A stretch of 64,000 nucleotides of DNA, from contig NZ_CM001442.1 of NCBI RefSeq assembly GCF_000244915.1, positions 1,302,001 through 1,366,000 on the forward strand, read 5' to 3'. A program made the position numbers and the translations under genes. The notes under the pieces were generated by a model. That model searched no databases. It was not told where the DNA came from and was given only the letters and a program-made list of their open reading frames with translations. Positions 18,668 through 28,964 of this stretch are shown piece by piece (the stretch's first letter is position 1; every line of letters starts with the position of its first letter). Origin of the DNA: Bradyrhizobium sp. WSM471. Its GTDB lineage: Bacteria > Pseudomonadota > Alphaproteobacteria > Rhizobiales > Xanthobacteraceae.

Positions 18668-20833
18668 TTATCCCGCCGCCTTCGCCTCGCGGCGGCGGGC
18701 GGTGAGGATGTATTCGGTGTAGCCGTTGGGCTGCTCGCGTCCCTTGAAGATGAGGTCGCTCGCCGCCTTGAAGGCTGTGCCGTCGAAGGCGGGCGCCATC
18801 GGCTTGTAGACGGGATCGCCGGCGTTCTGCTTGTCGACCACGACCGCCATGCGCTTGAGCGATTCCATCACCTGCGCTTCGGTGATGACGCCCTGGTGCA
18901 GCCAGTTGGCGAGGTGCTGGCTGGAGATGCGCAAGGTGGCACGGTCTTCCATCAGGCCGACGTCGTGGATGTCAGGCACTTTGGAGCAGCCGACGCCCTG
19001 GTCGATCCAGCGCACGACATAGCCCAGAATGCCCTGGCAGTTGTTGTCGATCTCCTGCTTGACGTCGTCGGGCGCCCGGTTCGACTTCGACACCGGGATG
19101 GTGAGGATGTCCTCGAGCTTTGCCCGCGGGCCGCCCTTGGCGAGCTCCTGCTGGCGCGCGGTGACGTTGACCTGGTGGTAGTGCAGCGCGTGCAGCGTCG
19201 CGGCCGTCGGCGAAGGCACCCACGCGGTGGTGGCACCGGCCTGCGGATGAGCGAGCTTCTGGGCCAGCATGTCCGCCATCTTGTCCGGCGCGGCCCACAT
19301 GCCCTTGCCGATCTGGGCATGGCCGGGCAGGCCACAGGTCAGGCCCATATCGACGTTCCAGTCCTCATAGGACTTGATCCAGGGCTGCGCCTTCATCTCG
19401 TTCTTGCGGATCATCGGACCCGCTTCCATCGATGTGTGGATCTCGTCGCCGGTGCGGTCGAGGAAGCCGGTGTTGATGAACATGATGCGCTTGGAGGCGC
19501 GCTGGATGCAGGCCTTGAGGTTGACGGTGGTGCGCCGCTCCTCGTCCATGATGCCGACCTTGAGCGTGTTCTCGGGCAGCGACAGCATCTTCTCGACGCG
19601 GTCGAAGATCTCGCAGGTCAGCGACACCTCGTCGGGGCCGTGCATCTTGGGCTTGACGATATAGGCCGAGCCGGTGCGGCTGTTCCTGACCTTGGAGTTG
19701 CCTTTCAAGTCGTGCACGGCAAGAAGCCCGGAGACGGCGGCGTCGAGCAAGCCTTCCGGAATCTCCTCGCCCTTGTCGTCCAGCACCGCGTCGGTGAACA
19801 TGTGGTGACCGCAATTGCGCATCAGGAGCAGGCTGCGGCCGTGCAGCTTGACCTCGCCCTTGCCGTCAGGCGTCTTGTAGCTGCGATCGGCATTGAGCGA
19901 GCGCGTCAACGTCTTGCCGCCCTTTTCGAAATCGGCCGACAGCGTGCCGTTCATCAGGCCGAGCGTGTTGCGATAGACCAGCACCTTGTCCTCGGCGTCG
20001 ACCGCCGCGACCGAGTCTTCCATGTCGAGAATGGTTGAGACCGCGGACTCCATGACCATGTCCGCGACGCCGGCCGGATCGTCCTTGCCGATCGCGCTGG
20101 TGCGGTCGATCTTCACCTCGACATGCAGGCCGTTGTTGGCGAGCAGCACCGCGCTCGGTGCGGCCGTATCGCCCTGGAAGCCTGCGAATTGCGCGGCGTT
20201 CTTCAGCGCGGTGGCATTGCCGCTCTTCAGCTTCACCGCGAGCTGGCCCGCGACCACGCTATAGGCGGTGACGTCGGTGTGACTGCCGGTCGCCAGCGGC
20301 ACCGCGGAATCGAGGAACGCTTTTGCCTTGGCGATGACCTTGTCGCCGCGCGCCTTGTTGTAGCCCTTGCCGCTCTCGGACGGATCGTGCGGGATCGCGT
20401 CGGTGCCGTAGAAGGCGTCATAGAGCGAGCCCCAGCGCGCATTCGCCGCGTTCAGCGCATAGCGTGCGTTGGTCAGGGGCACGACCAGCTGCGGGCCGCA
20501 GATCGTGCCGATCTCCTCGTCCACATTGGCGGTCTCGACCTTCTGCGTCGCCGGCTCAGGGACGAGATAGCCGATCTCCTTCAGGAAGGCGGTATAGGCA
20601 TTGAGGTCGAACGCCTTGCCCTTGTTGGCGCGGTGCCAGTCGTCGATCTTGGTCTGCAGCGTGTCGCGCTCCGCCAGCAGCGCGCGGTTCTTCGGCCCCA
20701 ACTCCTTGATGATGGCGGCGAGCCCGGCCCAGAACGCATCCGGCGCGATTCCCGTCTTCGGGGCCGCTTCCTTGGCGATGAAATCGAACAGGACGGGAGC
20801 GATCTTCAATCCGTGGGCATCGACGCGTTTCAT
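18668..20833 (-). CDS. glcB: Malate synthase G
   Basis: A 721-residue cytoplasmic enzyme that joins glyoxylate and acetyl-CoA to malate in the glyoxylate bypass. The ATG at 20833 ([10 protein letters not shown]) gives the usual length for the GlcB isoform; upstream frame to 20902 is out of family. Recognisable blocks are [15 protein letters not shown], the catalytic [20 protein letters not shown] stretch around residue 340, and [16 protein letters not shown]. It ends at a shared terminator. No isocitrate lyase gene is nearby. Confidence 0.95.
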   Translation of the reverse strand: MKRVDAHGLKIAPVLFDFIAKEAAPKTGIAPDAFWAGLAAIIKELGPKNRALLAERDTLQTKIDDWHRANKGKAFDLNAYTAFLKEIGYLVPEPATQKVETANVDEEIGTICGPQLVVPLTNARYALNAANARWGSLYDAFYGTDAIPHDPSESGKGYNKARGDKVIAKAKAFLDSAVPLATGSHTDVTAYSVVAGQLAVKLKSGNATALKNAAQFAGFQGDTAAPSAVLLANNGLHVEVKIDRTSAIGKDDPAGVADMVMESAVSTILDMEDSVAAVDAEDKVLVYRNTLGLMNGTLSADFEKGGKTLTRSLNADRSYKTPDGKGEVKLHGRSLLLMRNCGHHMFTDAVLDDKGEEIPEGLLDAAVSGLLAVHDLKGNSKVRNSRTGSAYIVKPKMHGPDEVSLTCEIFDRVEKMLSLPENTLKVGIMDEERRTTVNLKACIQRASKRIMFINTGFLDRTGDEIHTSMEAGPMIRKNEMKAQPWIKSYEDWNVDMGLTCGLPGHAQIGKGMWAAPDKMADMLAQKLAHPQAGATTAWVPSPTAATLHALHYHQVNVTARQQELAKGGPRAKLEDILTIPVSKSNRAPDDVKQEIDNNCQGILGYVVRWIDQGVGCSKVPDIHDVGLMEDRATLRISSQHLANWLHQGVITEAQVMESLKRMAVVVDKQNAGDPVYKPMAPAFDGTAFKAASDLIFKGREQPNGYTEYILTARRREAKAAG

Positions 20834-21211
20834 GATGGGCTTTCTCGTTGGAAATGGCTGTTTTTGGCTGCTTTTGACCCGACAGCAGCAAAATGCGCCC
20901 ATAAGGGGCGGCTTTCAGGATCTTATTAGCCCCAAAATCGGGGCCGTGAGAAGGCCCCCAAAAGTTGTCAAAATGTCAAGGCGGTGGGGCAGGCCGGCGA
21001 GGAAGGCACCTAAGCGTCAAATGCCAAAGCAATGAGCGTGATCTCTCCCCGGCGTCGTCCCGGCGAAGGCCGTTACCCATAACCACAGGGAGAAATTTGA
21101 CAAAGATTAGTAGTCCGGGATTCGCGCCCCATCCCCACCGACAGATCGCGCGGTATGGGTCCCGGCCTTCGCCGGGACGACTCCGATGATGTGGCGCGAT
21201 AATCGGCGCCG
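20834..21211. other. Spacer upstream of glcB, downstream of cysNC
   Basis: About 380 bases between two minus-strand genes. The part next to glcB (20834-21050) is presumably its promoter and leader but shows no EcfG site or recognised operator. The rest is a family B repeat (21054-21181), and cysNC ends at 21212. No gene or terminator with a T-run is evident. Confidence 0.6.
21054..21181. repeat. Family B paired palindromic repeat between cysNC and glcB
   Basis: Left core GTCGTCCCGGCGAAGGCC with the pairing partner changed (CGTTACCCATAACC), right core GGGTCCCGGCCTTCGCCGGGACGAC. The left hairpin is thus weakened while the right one is intact. Confidence 0.82.
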
Positions 21212-23149
21212 TCAAATATTCGCGGCGAGGTCCACGACTTCGTCGAACAGCACGCCGGTCGTCTTGAGCATCTGTTCAATCTCGTCCGCCGCCTCGGCGA
21301 CCGTCCGCGTCGAGGTGTCGATCACGAGCTCGGCTGCTTGCGGCGTCTCGTAGTTGTTGAGGATACCGGTGAACGACGCGAGCGTGCCGGCGCGGGCCTT
21401 TTTGTAGTGGCCCTTGGGGTCGCGCTCCTCGCAAATTTCCGCCGGCGTCGCGACGTGGATCTCGCGGAACGAAGTGTCGGCGATGCGGCGCGCGGTGGCG
21501 CGGTCCTCGCGGGCGGGCGAGACCGCAGCGACAATGGCGATGTGGCCGTTACGGGCGAGATGTGTCGCGACTTCGGCGAGACGGCGGATGTTCTCGCTGC
21601 GATCGGCGGCGGAGAAGCCGAGATCGCTGTTGAGCCCGGCGCGCAGCGTGTCGCCGTCGAGCAGGATCGGTGAGCCGCCATTGCTGAACAGCCGCCGCTC
21701 CAGCGCTTTTGCGAGAGTCGACTTGCCGGAGGCGGGGAGGCCAGTGAGCCAGACCACGGCGCCGTTGTGACGATAGCGCGCGGAGCGTTCGTCGGGCCGC
21801 AGCGCGGATTCCACCGGCACGATGTCGACGGGCACGGCGCGCTGGCCGGCATCGACCGACAGCACCAGACCGCCGCCGGCGATGCGCCCGGACACCTCGA
21901 TCACGAGACGGCCGGTGCGCGGATTTTCCGTGTAGGGATCGGTGGCAATCGGATTCGAAAGGGAAATGTCGATCTCGCCGACATGGTTGCGGCCGATTGC
22001 CTTGTTCTCGACGCTCGACAGCTCGCCCGGATCGACCGCCTTCTCGATTGCGACGACCGTGGCGCGGCTTTCCTTCGGTCCGCAGCGAACCAGGAGCTGG
22101 TCGCCCTTGGCCAGCGGCTTGTCGTGCAACCAGAAGATCCGCGCGCGCAGCCGCCGCGTCTCGCGCGGCGCGCTGTTGGTATGCGCGATGATATCGCCGC
22201 GTTCGACGAACAGCTCGCGGTCGAGCGTGATGCCGACCGAGCGGCCAGCACCCTGTCGGCCCGCGACCGGCGTCACCGGCCAGCTCTCGACCGTCTTGAT
22301 CCTGGCGATCTTGCCGGCCGGCATGATCACGATTTCGTCGCCGGCGACGAGGCTGCCGGATTCGATCCGGCCCGCAACGATGCGGCGATCGTCGAATTTG
22401 TAGATCGCTTGCACCGGCAAGCGCAGCGCCAGCGCTTCCAGCGGCCGCGCCGGTTCGAGCCGATCCAGCGCCTCAACCACGGTCGGGCCCTTGTACCAGC
22501 CGATCCGGTCGGTGCGCTCGGCGACGCCGTCGCCGTCGCGGGCGGAAATCGGAATCACGGCCGTGGGCTTCACGCCGAGCCCTTGCAGATGCGCCGAGAT
22601 CTCGTCGCTGATCTCCTTGAAGCGCTCGGCGGAGAAGTCGACGCGGTCCATCTTGTTGACGACGACCGCGACCTGCTTCACGCCGAGCAGATGCAGGAGA
22701 TAGCCGTGCCGCCTCGTCTGGTCGCGCACGCCTTCGAGGGCGTCGATGATCAGCACCGCGCCGTCGGCCTGCGAGGCGCCGGTGATCATGTTGCGCAGGA
22801 ATTCGGCGTGGCCGGGTGCGTCGATCAGCACGATGTCGCGCGAATTGGTGCGGAAGCGGATCTGCGTGGTGTCGATGGTAATGCCCTGGTCACGCTCGGT
22901 CTGGAGCGCGTCGAGCAGGAACGACCATTCGAACGGCATGCCGCGCCGCGCGCTGACGGCCTTGAGCATCTCGAGCTTGCCGTCGGGCAGGCTGCCGGTC
23001 TCGTGCAAGAGGCGGCCGACCAGCGTCGACTTGCCGTGATCGACATGGCCGACAATGACGATGCGGACCTGCGGTCGCGTCGTGCCATTTGGCATCGACG
23101 TGGTGCCGTTCGGAGTGGCGGGCGAAGCGGGGGTGACGATCATGTTCAT
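21212..23149 (-). CDS. cysNC: Bifunctional sulfate adenylyltransferase subunit 1 / adenylylsulfate kinase (CysNC)
   Basis: About 645 residues from the ATG at 23149. The N-terminal half is an EF-Tu-like GTPase (GHVDHGKST near residue 35, later DAPGH and NKMD) that drives ATP sulfurylase with CysD. The C-terminal 200 residues are an APS kinase domain with its own P-loop GLPASGKST, making PAPS. It starts 19 bases after cysD. The fusion is the same architecture as NodQ, but the location beside the assimilatory genes and lack of nod genes point to the housekeeping enzyme. Confidence 0.94.
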   Translation of the reverse strand: MNMIVTPASPATPNGTTSMPNGTTRPQVRIVIVGHVDHGKSTLVGRLLHETGSLPDGKLEMLKAVSARRGMPFEWSFLLDALQTERDQGITIDTTQIRFRTNSRDIVLIDAPGHAEFLRNMITGASQADGAVLIIDALEGVRDQTRRHGYLLHLLGVKQVAVVVNKMDRVDFSAERFKEISDEISAHLQGLGVKPTAVIPISARDGDGVAERTDRIGWYKGPTVVEALDRLEPARPLEALALRLPVQAIYKFDDRRIVAGRIESGSLVAGDEIVIMPAGKIARIKTVESWPVTPVAGRQGAGRSVGITLDRELFVERGDIIAHTNSAPRETRRLRARIFWLHDKPLAKGDQLLVRCGPKESRATVVAIEKAVDPGELSSVENKAIGRNHVGEIDISLSNPIATDPYTENPRTGRLVIEVSGRIAGGGLVLSVDAGQRAVPVDIVPVESALRPDERSARYRHNGAVVWLTGLPASGKSTLAKALERRLFSNGGSPILLDGDTLRAGLNSDLGFSAADRSENIRRLAEVATHLARNGHIAIVAAVSPAREDRATARRIADTSFREIHVATPAEICEERDPKGHYKKARAGTLASFTGILNNYETPQAAELVIDTSTRTVAEAADEIEQMLKTTGVLFDEVVDLAANI

Positions 23150-23168
23150 ACGACGCTCGCGTCCTTGA

Positions 23169-24065
23169 TCAGAGATAGCCGGCGACACGCAGGCGCTCGA
23201 ATGCATCCTCGGTCTCGTGGTCGAGCGCGCGGCCGGAACGTTCCGGCACCTTGGTCTGCTCGAGCTCGATCAGGATCTCGTCGATGGTCGACGCGTTTGA
23301 GGCGACCGGATTGGTGATGTCCTGATCGCCCAGCGAGCGATAGCGCTTGCCGTTTTGCGACAGATACAACGGGATGATCGGGATGTTCTCGCGCTTGGTG
23401 TAGGCCCAGATATCGGACTCGGTCCAATGCAGGATCGGATGGATGCGCAAATGCGCGCCTTGCGGCGGCGATGCGTTGAAGTGATCCCAGAATTCCGGCG
23501 GCTGGTCGCGCACGTCCCAATTGCCTTCGAGCCCACGTGGCGAGAACACGCGCTCCTTGGCACGCGTCGCCTCCTCGTCGCGGCGGATGCCGGCGATCAG
23601 GCCGTCAAAACCGTATTTGCCGAGTGCCATCTTGAGGCCCTCGGTCTTGCGCGCCGCGGAACGGGCAGCCGGCGGCAGCGTTGGGTCGACGGCATCAATC
23701 GGCGGGCAGGGCTCGACGCGCAGATCGAGATCCCATTCCTTCCCGTAGTGATCGCGGAAGCGATACATCTCCGGAAACTTCTTGCCGGTGTCGACATGGA
23801 GGGCCGGGAACGGCAGACGGCCGAAGAACGCCTTGCGCGCCAGCCAGATCATGACGTTGGAGTCCTTGCCGAGCGACCACAGCAGGGCAATCTTCTTGAG
23901 GCGGCCGAAGGCTTCGCGGAAGATATAGATGCTCTGGGCCTCGAGCTGGTCGAGATGGTCCATGCTCGGGGCAAGGTCGACAGAAAATTCTTGCGTGCGC
24001 GCGCGCTCGGCCGCGGCCGGGCTGCCCAACCCGACAGCAGTGGAATTGTCCTTGAGAAGATGCAT
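23169..24065 (-). CDS. cysD: Sulfate adenylyltransferase subunit 2 (CysD)
   Basis: A 298-residue PP-loop ATPase from the ATG at 24065. The [17 protein letters not shown] segment is the ATP pyrophosphatase loop, and [14 protein letters not shown] and [12 protein letters not shown] are family blocks. With CysN it makes adenosine 5'-phosphosulfate (APS) from sulfate and ATP. The open frame continues to 24155 through an AT-rich promoter region and is not used. It is transcribed divergently from cysG. Confidence 0.95.
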   Translation of the reverse strand: MHLLKDNSTAVGLGSPAAAERARTQEFSVDLAPSMDHLDQLEAQSIYIFREAFGRLKKIALLWSLGKDSNVMIWLARKAFFGRLPFPALHVDTGKKFPEMYRFRDHYGKEWDLDLRVEPCPPIDAVDPTLPPAARSAARKTEGLKMALGKYGFDGLIAGIRRDEEATRAKERVFSPRGLEGNWDVRDQPPEFWDHFNASPPQGAHLRIHPILHWTESDIWAYTKRENIPIIPLYLSQNGKRYRSLGDQDITNPVASNASTIDEILIELEQTKVPERSGRALDHETEDAFERLRVAGYL

Positions 24066-24208
24066 CTCTGCCACTTTGCGTTTGAAGGCGAAAATTCTAT
24101 AGTTGCGGTGCAAGAGAGAAGAAAAAATTTTCTCTTTGCGCGCTCGAAACGACACATATATAGAAAATAATTCCAGTCAACCCCGGATCTGGGGGGAGCG
24201 AGTATCGT
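24066..24208. promoter_or_regulatory. AT-rich divergent control region between cysD and cysG
   Basis: This 143-base spacer is strikingly AT-rich against GC-rich flanks. It contains an ATTCTATAG site near 24094, an imperfect inverted A/T-run around 24113-24137 (AGAAGAAAAAATTTTCTCTT) and ACATATATAGAAAAT near 24153-24167. TTCTATAG and TATAGAA are inverted relatives about 60 bases apart. It must carry promoters for both cys operons and probably the sites of their regulator; which regulator is unknown. Confidence 0.55.
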
Positions 24209-25633
24209 ATGCGGTTCTTGCCGGTGTTCCTCGATCTCAAGGCCGGTCCGGTGGTCCTCATCGGCGCGGGTGAGCTTCTGCGCGCCAAGCTGCGCGTGCT
24301 CGCTGCGGCCGGTGCGCGCATTCGCGTGCATGCGACCGACGGCAATCAGGACCTGGGTCTGAGCTCCGGGCACGCCGCGCGTATCGACATCGCGGCCGCC
24401 GATCCGCTGACAGCCGATCTCTCGGGAATCATCGCGGTCGTCTGCGCCGGCGCTGGCGATGTCGGCGTGGCGATGTCGGTCCGCGCCAAGGCGCTCGGCC
24501 TGCCCGTCAACGTCATGGACGATCTCGAGCATTCGAGCTTCATCTTCCCGGCGATCGTCGATCGCGGCGATGTCGTCGTCGCCGTCGGCACTGGCGGCAC
24601 GTCGCCGGTGGTGGCGCGGCGCGTGCGCGAGAAGATCGAGGCACTGCTGCCGGCGCGCATCGGCGAGCTCGCCGAGTTCATCGGCGGCTTCCGCAAATCC
24701 ATCAACGAACGTATTGCCGAGTTTCCGCTCCGCCGCCGCTTCTGGGAGCGCGTCATCGACGGTCCGATCGGCGCCGCCGTTCTGGCCGGCCGCAAAGGCG
24801 AGGCGGACGCAGCGCTCAAGGCGATTTCCGATCCATCCGCGTTCGCGCGCGCCGACAAGCCGGAAGGCTCGGTCGCGCTGGTTGGCGCCGGTCCGGGGGA
24901 TCCGGATTTGCTCACCATCAAGGCGCTGCGCGCGCTCCAGGACGCCGACATCGTCTTCCATGACGAACTGGTCTCGCCTGAAGTTCTCGACCGCATCCGC
25001 CGTGACACCACGCGCGTGCCGGTCGGCCGTCGCGTCGGCAAGCCCGGCATCGGGCAGGACGCCATCAACACGCGCATGATCGAGGCCGCGCAATCCGGCC
25101 AGCGTGTGGTGCGGCTGAAGGGCGGCGATCCCTTCGTGTTCGGCCGCGGCGGCGAAGAAGTCGAAGCGTTGCGTGCCGCCGGCGTTGCCTATTCGATCAT
25201 TCCCGGCATCACCGCAGGGCTCGGCGGTGCCGCCGATTTCGAGGTGCCGCTCACCTATCGGAACGAAGCGACCCGCATCACCTTCCTCACCGCGCACAAG
25301 GCGCGCGACGCGGAAGTCGTGGACTGGTCGACGCTGACCGACGCCAGGATGACCGTCGTGGTCTACATGGGCATGACGGCTGCGCCGGCCATACGCGCCG
25401 GCCTCTTGGCCGCCGGTCGTTCGCCGGAGACGCCGGTCGGCGTGTTCGCCCGCGTCACGCGGCTCGATGCGCAAGGCGCGATCGGCACGCTGCGCGACCT
25501 GCCTGAGCTGGTCCGCCGGACCAACGGCGGTCCCGCCATTCTCATCATCGGCGATGTGCTCCGGCATGCCGGTTCGCTTCGTCGCCAAACCCCAAAGCAA
25601 ATCATCTCTGACCTATTGGATGCAGCCGAATGA
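24209..25633 (+). CDS. cysG: Siroheme synthase CysG (multifunctional)
   Basis: A 474-residue protein with an N-terminal dehydrogenase/ferrochelatase (CysG-N/Met8-like) domain starting LPVFLDLKAGPVVLIGAG, and a C-terminal uroporphyrinogen-III methyltransferase domain (VALVGAGPGDPDLLTIKAL, then RLKGGDPFVFGRGGEE and the YSIIPGIT block). It makes siroheme, the prosthetic group of the sulfite reductase encoded two genes later. Its last four bases (ATGA) overlap the DUF2849 start. Confidence 0.94.
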   Translation: MRFLPVFLDLKAGPVVLIGAGELLRAKLRVLAAAGARIRVHATDGNQDLGLSSGHAARIDIAAADPLTADLSGIIAVVCAGAGDVGVAMSVRAKALGLPVNVMDDLEHSSFIFPAIVDRGDVVVAVGTGGTSPVVARRVREKIEALLPARIGELAEFIGGFRKSINERIAEFPLRRRFWERVIDGPIGAAVLAGRKGEADAALKAISDPSAFARADKPEGSVALVGAGPGDPDLLTIKALRALQDADIVFHDELVSPEVLDRIRRDTTRVPVGRRVGKPGIGQDAINTRMIEAAQSGQRVVRLKGGDPFVFGRGGEEVEALRAAGVAYSIIPGITAGLGGAADFEVPLTYRNEATRITFLTAHKARDAEVVDWSTLTDARMTVVVYMGMTAAPAIRAGLLAAGRSPETPVGVFARVTRLDAQGAIGTLRDLPELVRRTNGGPAILIIGDVLRHAGSLRRQTPKQIISDLLDAAE

Positions 25634-25947
25634 CCTCCCCGCTTGAACAGAAGAAGATCAAGATCGCCGGCCCCTCGGTCGTGACCGCCAACCGCACCTG
25701 GGACGGCATCGTGGTTTACCGCACCGCCGCCAAGAGCTGGTCCGCGGACTTGTCGGAAGCCGCGATCGTGCGCAACTCCGACGAGGCGAAAGCGTTGCTT
25801 GCGGAGTCCGTGGCCGATGACGTCGGCGCAATCGGTCCCTATATCGCGCCGGTGCAGGTCGGCGCGGACGGCAAGATCGAGCCCGGCAATCTGCGCGAAC
25901 AGATCCGCCGCACCGGCGTGACCATCGGACAGCCGGTCCAGGTTTAA
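25630..25947 (+). CDS. DUF2849 protein of the sulfite-reduction operon
   Basis: A 105-residue protein of the DUF2849 family, recognised by the N-terminal region KIAGPSVVTANRTWDGIVVY and by its place between cysG and cysI. It has no cysteine and no membrane segment. The gene overlaps cysG by four bases (ATGA) and ends 11 bases before cysI, so it is translated together with sulfite reductase. Function unknown; a role in assembly or electron supply for CysI is a reasonable guess. Confidence 0.86.
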   Translation: MTSPLEQKKIKIAGPSVVTANRTWDGIVVYRTAAKSWSADLSEAAIVRNSDEAKALLAESVADDVGAIGPYIAPVQVGADGKIEPGNLREQIRRTGVTIGQPVQV

Positions 25948-25958
25948 GGCATTCTCTC

Positions 25959-27614
25959 ATGTACGCTTACGACGAAATCGACCGTACGCTCGTCAACGAG
26001 CGCGTCTCGGAATTCCGCGACCAGGTGAAGCGCCGCCTGTCCGGCGAGCTCACCGAGGACGAGTTCAAGATCCTGCGGCTTCAGAACGGCGTCTATCTGC
26101 AACTGCACGCCTACATGTTCCGCGTCGCGATCCCCTACGGGACGCTGGCGTCGAACCAGTTGCGCGCGCTCGCCCACGTCGCGCGCAAATACGACCGCGG
26201 CTACGGCCATTTCACGACCCGGCAGAACATCCAGTTCAACTGGATCAAGCTTGCCGAGCTGCCGGATGCGCTGGCCGATCTCGCCGAGGTCGGCATCCAT
26301 GCGATGCAGACCTCCGGCAACAACATGCGCAACGTCACCTCGGACCAGTGGGCCGGCGTCGCGCCCGGCGAGATCGAGGATCCTCGCATCTGGTCGGAGC
26401 TGATCCGCCAGCACACGACGCTGCATCCGGAATTCTCGTTCCTGCCGCGCAAGTTCAAGATCGCGATCACCGCGTCGGACCACGACCGCGCCGCGATCAA
26501 GATCCACGACATCGGGCTGAAGCTGATCAAGAACGAGAAGGGCGAGACCGGCTTCGAGGTGCTGGTCGGTGGCGGGCTCGGGCGCACGCCGTTCATCGGC
26601 AAGACCATCAAGCACTTCGTGCATGGCCGCGACATTCTCAGCTATATCGAGGCGATCCTGCGAGTGTATAATCAGTACGGCCGCCGCGACAACATCTACA
26701 AGGCGCGCATCAAGATCCTCGTGCACGAGCTCGGCATCGAGAAGTTCTCGCGCGAGGTCGAGGAGGAGTGGCAGCACATCCGCAACTCCTCGCTCCTGAT
26801 CGATGACGAGGTTGTCGAGGACATCCGTTCGCGCTTCACCTATCCCGCCTACGAGAAGCTGCCGCACATGCCGGACGAACTGCGGCAGGCCGCGGCGGAT
26901 CCCGATTTCGAGGCATGGCGCAAGAACTCGGTGGCCCCGCACAAGGTCCAGGGCTATTCCATCGTCACGATCTCGCTGAAGCCGATCGGGGCGCCTCCGG
27001 GTGACGCTACCGCCGAGCAGATGGATGCGCTTGCCGATCTCGCCGACAGATATTCGTTCGGTGAGATCCGCGTCGGCCACGAGCAGAACCTCGCTTTGCC
27101 GCATGTCGCCAAGCGCGACCTGCCGGCGCTGTGGAAGGCGCTCGACAAGCTCGGGCTGGCGACCCCGAACGTCAATCTGATCACTGACATCATCGCCTGC
27201 CCGGGTCTCGACTATTGCTCGCTGGCCAATGCGCGCTCGATCCCGATCGCGCAGGAATTGACGCGGCGCTTCGCCAATCACGAGCTGGCTAATCTGATCG
27301 GCCGTCTCCACATCAACATCTCCGGCTGCATCAACGCCTGCGGCCATCACCATGTCGGTCACATCGGCATTCTCGGCGTCGAGAAGAACGGCGAGGAGGT
27401 CTACCAGATCACCATCGGCGGTCGCGCCGACGAGAGTGCCGCACTCGGCAATCTGATCGGCCCCGGCGTCAAGTTCGACGAGGTCGCCGACGTCGTCGAG
27501 GACATCGTGGAAGCTTATCTGGCGCTGCGCGAGCGGCCCGAAGAGCTGTTCATGGACACCGTAAAGCGCCTCGGCGTCGAACCCTTCAAGGAGCGCGTTT
27601 ATGCCACTCGTTAA
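25959..27614 (+). CDS. cysI: Nitrite/sulfite reductase hemoprotein (CysI)
   Basis: A 551-residue siroheme/[4Fe-4S] enzyme that reduces sulfite to sulfide. The cluster and siroheme-binding cysteines are in ACPGLDYCSLA (C-x5-C) and SGCINACGHH (C-x3-C). The N-terminal half carries the ferredoxin-like repeat with the TTRQNIQFNWI block. It overlaps the DUF934 gene by 14 bases. No CysJ flavoprotein gene is present in the window, so electrons probably come from ferredoxin or an unlinked reductase. Confidence 0.95.
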   Translation: MYAYDEIDRTLVNERVSEFRDQVKRRLSGELTEDEFKILRLQNGVYLQLHAYMFRVAIPYGTLASNQLRALAHVARKYDRGYGHFTTRQNIQFNWIKLAELPDALADLAEVGIHAMQTSGNNMRNVTSDQWAGVAPGEIEDPRIWSELIRQHTTLHPEFSFLPRKFKIAITASDHDRAAIKIHDIGLKLIKNEKGETGFEVLVGGGLGRTPFIGKTIKHFVHGRDILSYIEAILRVYNQYGRRDNIYKARIKILVHELGIEKFSREVEEEWQHIRNSSLLIDDEVVEDIRSRFTYPAYEKLPHMPDELRQAAADPDFEAWRKNSVAPHKVQGYSIVTISLKPIGAPPGDATAEQMDALADLADRYSFGEIRVGHEQNLALPHVAKRDLPALWKALDKLGLATPNVNLITDIIACPGLDYCSLANARSIPIAQELTRRFANHELANLIGRLHINISGCINACGHHHVGHIGILGVEKNGEEVYQITIGGRADESAALGNLIGPGVKFDEVADVVEDIVEAYLALRERPEELFMDTVKRLGVEPFKERVYATR

Positions 27615-28116
27615 CGGCGGAAAGATCGCCGACGACAGCTTCGTCAAGCTCGCCGTCGACACGCCGCTGCCCGAGGGCGGCGACATCCTGGTGCCGGCCG
27701 AGCGCTTCGTCGCCGAGGCGGATGCGTTGCTCAAGCGGACCGGCAAGGTCGGTGTGATCTGGCCGAACAATCGCGACATCGCCGAGCTGGTGCCCTATCT
27801 CGGCAAGATCGCCGTCGTCGCGCTGGTGTTCCCGACCTTCCGCGACGGACGCGCTTACAGCCAGGCGCGGCTGCTGCGCGAGCGCTACAATTACCGCGGC
27901 GAATTGCGTGCGACGGGCCAGATCCTGCGGGACCAGTTCGTGTTCATGCTGCGTGCGGGCTTCGATTCCTTCGACGTCAAGAAGCAGGCTGACGCCGAAG
28001 CCTTCATGAAGACCGCGAAGCGCTATTCGGTGTTCTACCAGCCGACCGGTGACGGCCGCATCACGGCGCTGCACCGGCGCATGCAACTGCGTCACTCCGA
28101 AGGTGTCGGCACGTGA
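27601..28116 (+). CDS. DUF934 protein of the sulfite-reduction operon
   Basis: A 171-residue cytoplasmic protein of the DUF934 family, known by its constant position between cysI and cysH in proteobacteria. Visible blocks include ALVFPTFRDGRAYSQARLLR and the YRGELRATGQILRDQ stretch. It overlaps cysI by 14 bases and shares a GTGA overlap with cysH, implying tight translational coupling. Function unproven; it has been described loosely as an oxidoreductase, but no redox motif is visible. Confidence 0.88.
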   Translation: MPLVNGGKIADDSFVKLAVDTPLPEGGDILVPAERFVAEADALLKRTGKVGVIWPNNRDIAELVPYLGKIAVVALVFPTFRDGRAYSQARLLRERYNYRGELRATGQILRDQFVFMLRAGFDSFDVKKQADAEAFMKTAKRYSVFYQPTGDGRITALHRRMQLRHSEGVGT

Positions 28117-28844
28117 ACGCAATCGCGCCCCCAGTTTCGTCAATCTCCGCCTCTGCGCTGCCCTCGGCGGAGGAGCTCGATCGTGCCTTGCGCGATGCCT
28201 CGCCCGCCGAAATCATCGCCGATGCGCTGAAGGCGGTCGGGCGCGACAAGCTTGCGCTGGTGTCGTCCTTCGGCACGGAATCGGCGACGCTGCTCAAGGT
28301 CATGGCGGATGTCGATCCGGCGATCCCGGTGATCTTCCTCGACACCGGCTGGCTGTTCGAGGAGACGCTGGCCTATCGCGATGCGCTGATTGCGATGCTC
28401 GGCCTGAAGGATGTCCGCTCGATCACGCCCGCCGAGGAGACGCTGTCGCGCGAAGATCCCGACCGCGACCTCTGGTTCTCCGATCCCGACGCCTGCTGCC
28501 GTATCCGCAAGGTCGAGCCGCTGGCGCGGGCGCTGAAGCCGTTCGACGCATGGCTCAACGGCCGCAAGCGCTTCCAGGGCAACTCGCGCGCCGACATCCC
28601 GGTGGTCGAGGACGACGGCGCGCGGTTGAAGTTCAATCCCTTCGCCAATGTTTCGCGCGAGGAACTCGAGGCGATCTTCGCCCGCGCCAAATTGCCGCGT
28701 CATCCTCTGGTTGCGTCGGGATTTCTGTCGGTTGGGTGTATGCCATGCACGAGCAGAACGACTGAGGGCGAGGATGAGCGTGCGGGTCGCTGGCGCGGCC
28801 GGGCCAAGACGGAATGCGGCATCCACACGATGAAGATTTCGTAG
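28113..28844 (+). CDS. cysH: Adenylylsulfate (APS) reductase CysH, iron-sulfur type
   Basis: A 243-residue PAPS/APS reductase-family enzyme. The sulfate-nucleotide binding loop is SSFGTESATLL, and the catalytic cysteine is in the C-terminal ECGIH. The four cysteines that bind [4Fe-4S] are present as a CC pair (DACCRIRK) and a CxxC (GCMPCTSR), which marks it as an APS rather than PAPS reductase. It makes sulfite for CysI. The GTG start at 28113 overlaps the DUF934 stop. The transporter genes follow after about 120 bases. Confidence 0.93.
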   Translation: MNAIAPPVSSISASALPSAEELDRALRDASPAEIIADALKAVGRDKLALVSSFGTESATLLKVMADVDPAIPVIFLDTGWLFEETLAYRDALIAMLGLKDVRSITPAEETLSREDPDRDLWFSDPDACCRIRKVEPLARALKPFDAWLNGRKRFQGNSRADIPVVEDDGARLKFNPFANVSREELEAIFARAKLPRHPLVASGFLSVGCMPCTSRTTEGEDERAGRWRGRAKTECGIHTMKIS

Positions 28845-28964
28845 CAAAGTTACGCTGCCCGGCTACGAACAAGAAAATCCGGTTCCGTTGACTTAAGCGT
28901 GTTTCGACCCGAGTTATGCCTGCCATCGATGACGCCGACGTCATTGATGTGAATGGAGATGGAC

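Noticed and set aside
21212..24065. nodP-nodQ for Nod-factor sulfation
   Set aside because: The architecture is the same, but the genes sit in an assimilatory cys island and no nod genes or nod boxes were seen.
25944..27779. A 611-codon minus-strand frame
   Set aside because: Antisense to cysI; no family features, no ribosome site.
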